The notes: generated from the sequence alone by a model not told the origin. A DNA stretch of 64,000 nt from Hevea brasiliensis (GCF_030052815.1 NC_079499.1:80577183-80641182); one strand, 5' to 3'. Counted from the stretch's first letter, positions 1 through 10,516 are shown. Numbers and translations are program-made.

Positions 1-440
1 GTGCTAGGTAAGCTTCACAGCCTTTTATAATCAATCTTCTTGCAACTGTGGCTGAGATAACATTGGATAGGAAATCTGTCCTTTCACCCACAATAGTAAT
101 CTCATTACCCTTAGAAGTTTTCAAAGAAATCCTCTTCAATTTGTAATCAACTATTGCCTGATGACGTGATAACCAGTCCATTCCAAAAATCACGTCAAAC
201 TCGTAGAAGGGTAATTCAATTAGTTCTGCCGAGAATTCAGACCCCTAAATCCTCAACGGGCAACCTTTATACACCTTATTCACTACCACACTGTGGCCTA
301 GTGGATTTGTGACTAGAATGTCTTGATCACTCTCCTATACTGGAACTCCCCTCTCTATGGGTAGTTTGATGCAGATGTATAAATGAGTGGATTCTGGATC
401 CACCAATGCATGCACAAAAGTGTTGTAGAGGGAGAACGTA
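1..440 (-). pseudogene. Element Z retropepsin-like aspartic protease remnant
   Basis: The minus strand encodes a Gypsy-type aspartic protease, which in the family cleaves the Gag-Pol polyprotein inside the virus-like particle. At 389-400 the active-site motif reads D-P-E-S where intact relatives in this window (elements A and D) read D-P-G-S, so the glycine of the catalytic loop is changed. The motif is followed by T-H, as in the relatives. Downstream, toward position 1, an open stretch ends in I-I-K-G-C-E-A-Y-L-A, which resembles the linker between protease and reverse transcriptase in this class. The copy is cut by the window edge. I judge the protease inactive from the motif change alone. 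Confidence 0.7.
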
Positions 441-649
441 CCCTTGATGACATCTGGGGCATCTTGCTCCTCCTGAGCTCTGATGGCATAGGCCCTGGCA
501 GGTAGTCTAGTCTCTGGCCTCTGAGCTGGCTCGAATGCAGGCCTCAGTGATGGACCAGCTGCCTCAGATTTACTGGGCTTCCTACCCCTTTGTGGTGCAG
601 GAGCAAGTCTGTCAGCTTGTGTTGGAGTAACTGTAGTAGTCCTCTTCGG

Positions 650-1694
650 ACAATTCTTGATCTAATGTTCTGTAGATCCACACCGTAAGCATGCACCAGT
701 CACTCGCCAACAGTCCCCCTTATGCTACTTCTGGCAGTATGGACAGGCAGAAGATGCTGGGGCTAGTCCCCTGAACACCGTCCCTGGAGAGCTGCCCACT
801 GATGGTGTGGACTGGCCTCTCCTAGGTGTGAGCTGTGATCTAGGCCCCTGGGACTGACCTTGACTTGGTGGTTGTCCTGAACCCTAAGCAGGAGGACCTT
901 TACTCTTCTTACTGAGAGCAGAAAATGAACTGGATTGACCTGGACCCCTCTTCTGCTGTCTTTCCCTTCTATTTTGTTCATTTATTCGGACTCTTTCTAC
1001 TTTCGTTGCAGCATCAACTAGCTTAGCAAAATCCGTAATCTCCAATGCTGTTATCATGACTTTGATATTGTCATTGAGCCCTTTTTCGAACCTTCTGCAC
1101 CTCTCTACCTCTGTAGGGACTATCTCCCTCCCATACTGGCTCAGTCTGATAAACTCACGCTCATACTCTACCACTGATAATTGCCTCTGTCTCAGACTAA
1201 TAAATTCTCTTCTTCTCTCTTCTAAATATACTTTACTGACATATTTCTTCCTGAACTCTGTGAGGAAGAATTCCCAGGTGATCCGTTTTGGTTGCACCTC
1301 ACGGGTTATTGTGTCTCACTACTGATATGCATCATCCTGAAGTAGGGACACAACAACCTCCAGGTTCTGCTCGGGGGTGCAATTAAGCTGTTTCAGCACT
1401 CTGATTGTTCTATCCAACTAGTTTTCTGCTGTCATGGGATCATCCTCCTTCTTCCCAAAGAAATCCACAGCCCCATGTTTTCGCAGTTTCTCTAGATGGG
1501 ACTTCTGTGGTGCTGGTGGAGGTTGTGGCTATGGTTGTGGTGGTGGAATTGCCCCCATCATTTACCGGTAAAACTTGGTCATTTGCTGGAATAGTGCAAA
1601 CTGAGGTTGGGCAGATTCTCCCCTACCCCCAGATTCAGCCCTTGGTGGAGCACGACTCTCCACATCTTCATCAACTGCTCTTTAAGAAGCAGGA
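650..1694 (-). pseudogene. Element Z gag (capsid plus CCHC zinc knuckle)
   Basis: Gag forms the particle shell and binds the element RNA. An open stretch at 884-1297 (137 codons) holds the Retrotrans_gag capsid core, with W-E-F-F near its start, a K-Y-V segment and a Y-E-R-E-F-I-R-L-S stretch. Upstream (to about 1694) the frame has a proline-rich N-terminal part with stops; near 1315-1325 two adjacent stops stand where tryptophans are expected (TGG TGG changed to TAG TGA). Downstream, 650-691 encodes a CX2CX4HX4C knuckle with a stop at the residue after the histidine, preceded by a second cysteine/histidine cluster at about 700-745. Broken, but clearly gag. Confidence 0.8.
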
Positions 1695-1817
1695 TCCGTA
1701 TTCTAATCAAAATAAAAAAAAAAAAAACAAACAGATCTACATCAGTGTCACCTCAACACTTACAAATGCAATTTAATGGTATGCACTCTATCTAGGCCCA
1801 GAAACACCTAAACCGAT

Positions 1818-1829
1818 GCTCTGATACCA
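1818..1829 (-). promoter_or_regulatory. Primer-binding site of element Z (tRNA-iMet type)
   Basis: The minus strand reads TGGTATCAGAGC, complementary to the 3' end of initiator tRNA-Met, which primes minus-strand DNA synthesis in many plant LTR retrotransposons. It lies five bases inside the LTR boundary at 1835 and fixes the orientation of Z as minus. Confidence 0.85.
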
Positions 1830-1834
1830 CTAAA

Positions 1835-2605
1835 TGTGACACCCCTTACCCGTCTACAGTGTAGCTGAGCAAGATATGCCACACAGTGTGCCGAAACACC
1901 AAATCATATTTCAATTCAATTTGCCCTTTTTACTTTTTTATTTACAAATGTTGATTAATTTGAATTTTTCACAAATTTTATAGAAAATTCGGTAGAGTGT
2001 CGGATGTAAATTGGAAAAACAGTTCTTCTGAATTTGTTAAAAACACTTCTAATAAAATCATCGCATCATTCTCAGTCAACTACTAATATATTCTCAACAA
2101 TTTCTTAAATGACTTCAGTATCTCAAATTCCATTCATTTCATATCACAGTCAACTCAATGAGAAATGCTCACATTTATTACTGAACATAGTTCATAGATA
2201 ATTACATCAAAAGCATAATTACATGAGTTTATAATATACATTACAGAAGTTGACAAAATACAAAATAACAAAATACCAAAATATCAAAAGTGGCCTAATG
2301 TCCTACCAAATACATTGCAATGTGAGGTAACTCTGAACTCAGTATGCAGCTCTGTAAGTTTACCCTGTCTGATGTCTGCTGGGCTCCCCAGCTATGTCTC
2401 CAGTACCTGCGCATGGCAGAAGCGATGCGCTAAGCAATTCTGCTTAGTGGTAGCAATATAAAATAAAATAACTAAAATAAAGTAAAAATGCAGAATGTAT
2501 GTTTACATTTTTATTGACTAATGAATTGAAATATGATTTGGTACTCCGGCACACTGTGTGGCATATCTTGCTCGGCTACACTGTAAACAGGTAAGGGGTG
2601 TCACA
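1835..2605 (-). repeat. Element Z 5' LTR, 771 bp
   Basis: Bounded by TGTGACACCCC and GGGGTGTCACA on the plus strand. The inner end abuts the primer-binding site and the outer end abuts R LTR sequence, so both borders are firm. The two ends form an unusually long inverted repeat: about 83 bp at 1835-1917 match the reverse complement of 2523-2605 with only a handful of differences, far beyond the usual few-base TG/CA inverted ends. No coding capacity is seen. The partner LTR is off the window, so age cannot be judged. Confidence 0.85.
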
Positions 2606-3317
2606 TATCAACTCAGAATACAATTTTGGGAGATTATTACTATCTTGAAAGATCTTGGCTAGCACTTTATTAATTAGGAATCTTTTACTTTTCTTTTCCT
2701 ATTTCTATTAGGGTTTATTCTAGATCTGTATTTTTTTATTTCCTAATTAGTTTCTTTGTCATTTTCCTTTTTAGTTTCTTCTATTTGCCTATAATAATAG
2801 GCTCACATATGCAATGCTTAAACACAATTAAGAGATTTCAGACACTTCAGAGAATGAAGAGAAAAGCATGACATAAGTGCTACCAAATTTCAATTCTTAT
2901 CAATCTAGTTTGATTGTGGGGAATTACTTGACTTATCACAAGGTTCCTTGTGTGGCATCTACCTTTAAATATTGGGTTCTTTATGGCGTTTTGAACTTAT
3001 CAAAGAATTTCTATTTTCTATTTATCCTTTTATCTTTCTTGTTTTGTTCTTAGTTTCAATTCATATACATCAAAACCACAAAAAGATTTTCTTTTATCCT
3101 TTTTTTTTTTTTTTTTACTTTATTTCAAGTAAAACTAGAAAACACCAAAAGAGTTAAAATCTGATAGAATTGAATTCTTGTGTTTTGAGTGTTTTTCCTT
3201 GATTTTTATTTATTTCTTATTTGTTTAATGTTAGTTTTCTTGTTTTTTTTTTCTCTTAATTTGAATTTCCTTTTTTGTTCAATTTAATTGAGTTATTTCC
3301 TTCCTCACCAAGGCACA
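2606..3317 (+). repeat. Element R 5' LTR remnant (right part)
   Basis: This stretch aligns over its length with 14698-15057 joined to 34759-35120, which is the 3' LTR of the same element. The match ends near a CACA at 3314-3317, just before a decayed primer-binding site at 3324. Its left end is the Z insertion; the rest of the LTR is left of the window. It is AT-rich and T-rich (runs of T near 3100-3115 and 3243-3252) with no coding signal. Confidence 0.75.
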
Positions 3318-3323
3318 TCTATT

Positions 3324-3335
3324 TGGTTTTAGAGC
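3324..3335 (+). promoter_or_regulatory. Decayed primer-binding site of element R
   Basis: TGGTTTTAGAGC matches the initiator-Met primer-binding site at 10 of 12 positions and lies seven bases after the end of LTR similarity. This supports the LTR boundary and a plus orientation for R. Confidence 0.5.
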
Positions 3336-3469
3336 TTAAGTGGTAGCAGTTTGCGTTCTTGAGAGTGTGAACACGTGAGGGAGTGAGTGAATTGAGTGTT
3401 CTATATATACAAAAAAAAAACATGTTTGCAATAGGTTATGAAGATGTTTAGTCACAACTTCACAACATC

Positions 3470-3985
3470 ATTCATGCTTCGGAGAGTATGACTAGGCTGT
3501 TCAAATTGAAATAAGGTGACAAGTGTGTAAAAGAATATTTGATGGAGTTCGTTGAATGCTATGATATTTAAAAGCCTCAACAGCAAACAATTGCAAGATT
3601 TCTTACAGGTTGAAGGTATGATATTGTAAGAATAGTTGAATTGCAATTGTTTGATTCTTTGGATGAATAAATTCAACTTGCATATAAGGCGAAATGGCAA
3701 TGTATGCATAATACCAAATCAGCTTCTACATTATCAAATTCAGACCTAAAAGAAGAAACCAGCTTGTAACTTATTCAAGAAGAAGTTGAGAACAGGCATG
3801 AAGTACTCTCGACAGAGAAGGAGCGAGATGACGTTATGGAAGAAATTGTTGTGTATGCTGATGAGGGAGAATTGCTATCCTTGGATTCCATAGCACAAGA
3901 TAATGAGCCTGAGGAATTATTGACTTTATCACTAATAATTCCCAATGAAGTTTCATTGTCTTTGTCAAATTGCAGGTTCAAAGAG
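3470..3985 (+). pseudogene. Element R gag remnant
   Basis: Plus-strand conceptual translation, with several stops, shows a Gypsy gag pattern: K-E-Y-L-M-E-F near 3525-3545, then Q-Q-Q-T-I-A-R-F-L-T-G near 3580-3610, Y-D-I-V-R-I-V-E-L-Q near 3620-3650, and an L-A-Y-K-A stretch near 3680. Downstream is an acidic tail. Stops replace residues expected to be open in relatives. It lies between the R primer-binding site and the R pol tail. The original frame is broken by stops at about 3504, 3571, 3612 and 3667. Function is lost. Confidence 0.65.
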
Positions 3986-3997
3986 GTGTAAGTCAAG

Positions 3998-4165
3998 GTG
4001 CTAAAAGTGTTCGACACTTTTATTCCTCCACCCCAAAGAGATAATGTTGTATCCAAACAAATAAGAAGAGTGAACCTTTCAAATCTTGTTCTTAATGTAC
4101 TTGGTAAGGATTTAAGGACAAATCATTTTCAAGAAGGGGGGTATGATGTGCCTACAAGGGGGTCA
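3998..4165 (+). pseudogene. Element R pol C-terminal tail
   Basis: An open plus-strand segment contains V-N-L-S-N-L-V-L-N-V followed by D-L-R-T-N-H-F-Q-E-G-G, the pattern seen at the very C-terminus of Gypsy pol after integrase; compare the tail of element G at 39272-39490, which has the related D-L-S-L-F and E-E-G-G-D-D. It lies within about 20 bases of the gag remnant, so protease, RT, RNase H and most of integrase are missing from R. The frame after about 4165 is unlikely to be coding, and the TAAGG target of element A follows at 4215. Confidence 0.55.
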
Positions 4166-4219
4166 AGAATTTTCGTCAATTTTAGAACCTTGAAGCATGT
4201 TCATCACAAGCATGTAAGG

Positions 4220-7200
4220 TGTAACACCCTTAAGTTCGATAGTGCGTTCTACTGTTCCGGTGACCAGTATTGTCCGGACAGCTAGGATGCCTAGAACTAC
4301 ACTTCAATATGAGTGAGGAGACATAAAAAAATAAAATACAAGAAAAGAAAATACAAGAAAAACAAAGGAAAAATAATAGTAAAGAAATGCAATCAAGTTA
4401 AGCGAGCCGAGAACCCTAGCGATGGGTGACCGCACCGGGAAGTCACGGCGTGGACCGTTGACTAGCCTTGGACTGTGGGGAACCCTAGAAAATATTTTTA
4501 GGACTCAAATAAATATTTATTAAAGTATAAATATCATTAGAAATATAAAAAAAAAATTAAATAATTAGTACAAAGAAAAGTGAGAAATCGAAAAACGGAC
4601 AAAACCCGGTGTTACCGAAAAATCGGGAATGCAACCTGAACAGGGACATTGTGGTCATTTGACATCCCGAGTTGTCTTTTGACCTAAATTTCCATTAAAA
4701 ATAAATAATATTACACTTGGAAAATAAAATGAAAAATTAATTTAGGGGTACCTAATATAAATAGCAAAAATGGAGGGTAAATGGAGTAATTATCAATTAA
4801 AACATATAATATGATTTAATTTATGTGAGTGGACCACTAAGGATTATAATATGCATTAAGTGGACAGATTACTCCACTCACACTTCATCTTCAACCTTCA
4901 AAACCACCATTGCCGTAGTGAAGAGCTCCCAAATCCTCCATTGTCGCATTTGATTCAAGCTCCCACATCTCCTCCATTCCACCTCCAAACACCAAGGTTG
5001 CTTCATTAAAGTTTATCCCCACATCACAAGGAAGAGTTGATAGCAATTTTAAGAAGTTTTGGTGAGGTTTTGAAGAATTTCCAAAGTGGTAAGTTGTGTT
5101 TTTTATTATTGTTTAATTAAAGTGTGTAAGGATGTTATGGGTGTTTGATTTATGGAGAAATTTTTGAGGTTTGATGTTGAATGGGAATGTGTACTTTTGG
5201 CAGCCATGGAAACACTTTGAAGGCAGTTTATTTTTGCTTGTAAATGATGAATTAAATGATTGATTAAATGTATATTGTGTAGGAAATTGTTTGGGTGATG
5301 TATACTTAGTATATGTAAATGTGAACTGAAATTTGAAGCTTGGAAATTAATGGATTGTAAATGCACTAATGCGGCAGGTTGTTGACTCTTGAAGAATGCT
5401 GGAATTCATACTTGGTTTATGGTATATTAATGTTGACTTGTGTTGGATGTTATGGCAGTTTGAGTGTATATATGATGGTGTGAAGTTGGACATGAAAAAA
5501 ATGTTATGATTAGGTGCTTGAATTGTTGTAATTGAGTTGAAAAATTCTGCACTTTATGGTGTTTGTTGAATGTAATTGTAAGCTGCCAAAATGACCTATA
5601 ATATGTTTTAAATTATGTTTAGGTTATGGTACAACCAGAATTAACTTGAATGTTGAGTTTGGTAAGTGTTAGGAGTGATCCTTGATGTGTATGAAAGAAA
5701 TGCAATAAGGCAGTTTGAGTTTTAGGCCTTGAACTTTGAGTGTGTGGCTCCAATTGGTATGAGACCAATTGGAGGTGAAACTAGGCACAAAATGTGCCAA
5801 CTTTCATGAAGGAAGCTTGCTAAAATTCTGCTTGCAAGGTAGCTTGAAAAATGACCAAATCCGGATTAAGTGCAAATAAGGCCTGAAAATTGACCATTTG
5901 GGCAGCAGTTAGTGTTTATGCCATAACTCACTCAAAACAGGTCCAATTGACCTGAAATTTTGACCATGAATAGATAAGACCTATATCTACAAGTCTTATG
6001 AAGACACCAAAGCCCAGAAATGACCATAAGCAAGTCAAAAAGCTTGCACAAGTTCGGGTCCAAAAACTGGCCGAACCAAAATTGACCTAAAATGACCTAA
6101 AATGACCAATTTTAGTGCAATTTGACCAGCAATAGTAAAATGACCATAACTTGGTCTACATAACTCAGAATGACCTGAAATTTTGCCCCGCGTTCCATAA
6201 AACATAGATCTACAAGTTTGTAGTTCAGACCGAAACCTGAAAACTGAGGGAACTAGGTCGTTCGGCTAGGTCAAACTAGTATCCCGGAATCCAGCAAATT
6301 GCAAGAAAATGCAGTATACACGGAAATGAACTTGGTAACATGTACCAACCCTAAAATACTATCGAATGTGACATATTAATAACATTAAAACCTAATTTAC
6401 CTAGAATGCATCGAGGGTCGACAAACATTATCATTAGAGACAGTTTAAATGAGTACTGAAACACTTCAAATTGTGTTTCTCAGTTAGCAAAGACTCAGGG
6501 AAAGGGAAGGAAACACTGAGTCAAGGCCAGGAGACAGTTATCAGAGGTTTGTGCACAACAGTTATTTCTTTTGAATTTTTCAATTAAAATAAATTATGAC
6601 TGTTTGTATATTATTGTTTTCAATTATGGAAATGTGTTTGAATGGATACTTATTGCTTGAAAAGCATTGTAAATGGGTTGAAACTGTGGAAAAATTGATT
6701 TAGTGTGATTTGTGAAAATTTGAAGTTAATTATGAATTGTGTTGCCATTTTGTGAATGAATTTATGACTTTAGAAATTTATTGGATTCTCACGAATCATT
6801 TGAATAAAATGTTTGGAATTGATTTTGTGTTCACACTTAGCATGACAGTATCATATCATTCCTTCTCCATTTATGGGGTTGTGATCGTTTATTTTCCTTC
6901 TCCATTTATGGAGTCGTGATCGTTTATTTTTCTCCCTCTCTGGTTTACCAGTTGAGGTGATCGGATGAGTACTCATTATATAGCTAGCTCCCTTCCTCAT
7001 TGATTTCGATTAGTGGGGTTGTGATTGCTTTGTCGTGGTGTACAACGCGACATTGATCGGAAATTTTGTGTCATGGCTTAAGTTGTGTATGAATTGGCAA
7101 CACTGTATTCGTAAATTATTTGACTAAATTGTGTTATTATGAGTTTCGATAATTTGTGAAATGAAGTTTAAATTCTTATTGACATTCACTATCTTTTGAA

Positions 7201-7998
7201 TTTAACTACGTTTTGATTACTGAGATTTATTGTGATATTGTGTTAAATTCCTTATGACGTTCATTGTCTTGAATTTAACTATGATTTTACGTACCCATCA
7301 TTTATATGATTTATGAACTGTGATTTAAAGTTGTATTTGGTTAATGTTGTGCACCACTGAGACATCGTCTCAGCGATAGCTTTTCATTGCTGTCGTAGGT
7401 AGACAGACGGACAGGGCAGCAGACTAGGCTTGCTAGTACATCCAGCGAGAGATTATCGGGTATAATGAATATACCACATTTTGCATTTTGTACTGTAATG
7501 TATGACCACTGTATGTACATAGTGTTCTTGGTTTTGAGCAGTTGTAAATTCAAATTGTACATTGAAGTTGTAAAATAATTATGAGTTATTTTGGCTTGTA
7601 AAAATTGTATTATATTTCTTATATCTCAGTCTTTGAAAAATCACTGTGGATTTGAGTTGAGAAATATGTTGTGTTGAGAAATATGTTGGAGTTGAGATTT
7701 GGAAATATATTGAAGTGTTTTTTATAGGTTTTCTGAAGAACTGTTTTATCCAAAATACAGATGGCACTCTGCCAAAATTTTTACAGAAATTCCAAATAAT
7801 TCAAATGTGTTAGTTCTATCACTTCAGTTCAAAAAGGTTTTTAACACCTGTAAATAGTGCTCACCATTGTAAAAGATGCAAGAAAAGTTTTTAAAATCCC
7901 TTGTAGTGTATTTAATGGGTTATCAGTAGACAGAGTTGGTAATTCATTAGGTATACTACGGGATCATGTTATGCCTTACAGAGGGGTAGGGTGTAACA
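4220..7998 (+). repeat. Element A 5' LTR (LTR-I family), 3,779 bp
   Basis: Starts TGTAACACCC and ends GGGTGTAACA just before the primer-binding site. The same family occurs at 10560-14349, 18929-22738, 25711-29555, 40721-44755, 54594-56620 and 56621-60332. Inside are a conserved TATAAATAG near 4756; a region at about 5740-6270 dense in TGACC with a recurring CCAATTGG / GTGAAACTAG / CAACTTTCATGAAG module; and a 36-bp direct duplication (CCATTTATGG...GTGATCG) at about 6862-6931. Short open frames inside are not conserved as proteins between copies and are not called. Confidence 0.9.
4756..4764 (+). promoter_or_regulatory. Candidate TATA box in element A 5' LTR
   Basis: TATAAATAG about 540 bp into the LTR, present at the same place in the 3' LTR (11075-11083). 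The D copy has TGTAAATAG near 57157. A polymerase II promoter in the LTR is expected for this class; that this motif is it is inference from position and conservation only. Confidence 0.3.
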
Positions 7999-8006
7999 TG
8001 TTTTAG

Positions 8007-8018
8007 TGGTATCAGAGC
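8007..8018 (+). promoter_or_regulatory. Primer-binding site of element A
   Basis: TGGTATCAGAGC, eight bases after the LTR end, matching initiator tRNA-Met. The same arrangement (TGTTTTAG then the site) is found after the D LTR at 60333. Confidence 0.9.
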
Positions 8019-8187
8019 TTGTTTTTTAATTTTGTTTTCACCTGTTATTTGAATATTCTTTCTTCATAGTACAATTGCTCAATATCATTGTTTGATACAT
8101 ACAGTACATTACATTATAAATATGCACTAACGGGAGGAAATCTCCTTGTGTTATTTGTTCAGAAGATCTAAAATCCTCGCATTGACT

Positions 8188-9362
8188 ATGGAAGAGGGTG
8201 ATCATTCAGTCGATCAATCTATTAAGGCTGAGGTGCAAGGGGATGCCCCAGGCCTACACAATGTCAGTGGTTCAAGAAAGACCACCGCAGCACCGCAGCT
8301 TCTCGCTTAGTTCGCTCGGAGATGGTCAGTAATGTTCCAACAAATGGTCGGTAATGTGCCTACTCAAGTTCCAATACAGACACCGATGGTACAACCACGA
8401 TCTTACGCTAGCAAGATGACAAATTGATGAAATATGGGGCTACAGAGTTCAAGGGGACAGTAGATCCTCTAGAGGCTGAACAGTGGTTAGAGAGGATGGA
8501 TAGGGTATTCAAGAAGCTACATTGTACAGAGGAGCTCAGATTTGAATACTCAGTATCTTTGCTAAAGGGGGATGTTTATTACTGGTGGAAAACCATTCCC
8601 CACAGTCTGGTAGAACCTGCAGTGTTAACATGGAATGACTTTCTCAGGGAATTCAGACAAAAGTATGTCCCTGATGCTTATGTAGACCAGAAGCTACAAG
8701 AGTTCCTAAGTCTGAAACAGGGGGGCAGATCAGTGGCTGAGTATGAAAGAGAATTTTCCCGCCTAAGCCATTATGCAGTGAGTTTACTTTCTACTAACAG
8801 GGAGAGATGCAAGAGGTTTGAAACCGGCTTGAAGCCCAGTATCATATTACAAGTAGTCGGATTCAAACACACTAACTTCTCTGAACTTGTTTCCCAAGCC
8901 CTAGAGTTGGAAAGAATTGAGTCTGAAGCTGCTCCTGAGAAAAAGAAATCAGAGAAGATAGAGAAAGAGGGAAAATCAGTAGAACAGAGTTCCAGTGGTC
9001 CTACTAGAAAGAGGAAGAATCATGGGGGACATGGCAGAGGTGGCAAGAAGTCTGGTAGGGGAAGATATTCAGGATAGAAGCCTCCTCTATCTGGTCAGCA
9101 GAGTACCAGAGGTTCCTACCCTTCCCGCCAATGTGAAACTTGTGGAAGATATCATGGTGGGATATGCTATAAGGCTATTGGAGCCTGTTATAACTGTGGA
9201 GGCATAAGACACTTTGCCAAGGACTGCACTAGTAGTCGCAGAGTTGGACCACCTCCTACTACTGCAGAAGGGTCAGTTCAGAGCCCTGTCACCAGAAGTT
9301 CACAACCACCCAGCAGAGGTTGAGGCAGGGGTAGAGGTAGCCCAGTAGGCAGCCAAGGCACA
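8188..9362 (+). pseudogene. Element A gag (capsid plus CCHC knuckle), interrupted
   Basis: The likely start is the ATG at 8188, matched by the ATG at 62579 in element D, but the first 230 bases are shifted and contain stops. The open part 8424-9077 (217 codons) holds the capsid core: E-Q-W-L-E-R-M-D near residue 19, Y-Y-W-W near 52, F-R-Q-K-Y near 77 and E-Y-E-R-E-F-S-R-L-S near 105, followed by a lysine/glutamate-rich tail. A stop at 9075-9077 stands where D has glutamine. The frame then continues through a CX2CX4HX4C zinc knuckle at 9186-9227 and an R/G-rich segment with a further stop near 9322. It encodes the RNA-packaging shell protein and is the best preserved part of A. Confidence 0.85.
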
Positions 9363-9593
9363 GTGAAACATTCAGAGCAAGACAGTGCTCCGGTCAGAGT
9401 CTATGCAATGAGACAGAGGGAAGAGGTCGAGACATCTGATGTTGTGGCTGGTACCTTCTCAACTTTTAACCAAGATGTGTTTGTGTTATTTGATCCGGGT
9501 TCTACCCATTCTTATGTGAGTGCTAGCATCATTGATTGCATTGCTGTTCCATGTACACAAATGGACTTTGAGGTGCTAGTAACAAGTCGCTAG
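9363..9593 (+). pseudogene. Element A aspartic protease, truncated
   Basis: An open stretch of 76 codons directly downstream of gag holds the Gypsy retropepsin N-terminal half: V-V-A-G-T-F, then the active-site motif D-P-G-S-T-H-S-Y at 9492-9515 and an A-S-I-I-D helix region. In related pol proteins the protease continues for another 60-70 residues and leads into RT. Here a stop comes right after the V-L-V-T-S strand and the following 900 bases show no protease or RT pattern. The catalytic motif is intact, unlike in Z and B, but a half domain should not fold as the usual dimer. Confidence 0.75.
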
Positions 9594-9599
9594 GATAGG

Positions 9600-10516
9600 A
9601 GGTCAGGGCTAATAAAATGTATAGAGATAGTCCTTTAAGATAAGGATTGTGATAATAAGTGAAATTTGTTTTGGAAGAGTTTATCGGCGAAAAGTATTTT
9701 CTGACACACCATAAATTATAAAGCTAATTGGCGAGCCTACTTAATGTAAGGCAAGAGGACGTAAAAGTAAGATTCAGTAATGGAATTGCTCTAGATGAGG
9801 GCAAGGATGTTACTGTTAGTAATTGCTAATGGATATTGTAATCAGAATAAGTTCGGATATTAGTGAATTTGAAAAGGATAAATGATAGGAAAGTTTGATC
9901 TATTGGGATATATTGTAGTAACTATGCAATGTTCTTGATGTTTATACTGTAAGCTGCAGATTACAGTACTAACTTGAGATTATTGTGTAAAGCTACGTAC
10001 TACCCGATAGTACACCTAGATGAGAATAGTTGCCAACGGCATCTATTTTGGTATAGTTATGCCAGGACAGAGTTTAATTGTTAGGAATAAGTTTGAAAAT
10101 CCTACTTAGGGATCTAAAACTCAAAAGTTAGAATATCGAAAGGTTATAATTCAGTACAAAAGGAAGTAAGTTATAGAATATTGACAGATAAAAAGAGTTA
10201 TGGAAATAGAGATTTGAACAGTTGATTCATATATAACAAAGAAATATTACGAATGTGAGGAAGACTATGGACTAGAATGGTCAGAGGACCAATGACTAGA
10301 TAAATGATTCTAACATGACCTCAAGGGTCATTCAAAAAGGAACATGAACCGAAATATTAGACAGCATAATAGTAAGAGGAGATTGGTGTTATCCAAACAA
10401 ATTAAACGTTGTATTAAATTGTTAAAAGTCTTATACAAATTTGAGGAAAAGAATATTATACGATCATATAGAAAGGAGAAAATAAACGTATGACTAATGT
10501 AAGATGGCTATTGGGT
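9600..10516 (+). other. Element A non-coding interior spacer
   Basis: About 0.9 kb between the protease remnant and the polypurine tract with dense stops in all frames and no RT, RNase H or integrase pattern. It is not random debris private to A: 9705-10000 matches, base for base over long runs, the reverse complement of about 24620-24340 in element B, and weaker similarity continues to about 10140. It therefore existed before A and B separated. No structural RNA is recognised. Confidence 0.75.

Larger units (their letters stand above)
1..2605 (-). mobile_element. Element Z: partial Ty3/Gypsy retrotransposon, 5' half
   Basis: Read on the minus strand, this runs 5' LTR (2605-1835), primer-binding site, gag, CCHC knuckle and protease, and leaves the window at position 1 in the protease-RT linker. 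It sits inside the 5' LTR of element R: the sequence right of 2605 continues the R LTR, which is seen uninterrupted at 14698-15057. The left target-site duplication is outside the window; the right flank begins TATCA. Domain order and a protease of the D-P-G-S type place it in Ty3/Gypsy. The reading frames carry several stops, so it is a decayed copy. RT, RNase H and integrase, if present, lie left of the window. Confidence 0.85.

Noticed and set aside
1405..1776. 123-codon plus-strand open frame
   Set aside because: It is the antisense shadow of the Z gag N-terminus, which is proline- and glutamine-rich on the minus strand.
8007..8018. TGGTATCAGAGC as part of a tRNA gene
   Set aside because: It always sits next to an LTR end and has no cloverleaf around it; it is a primer-binding site.
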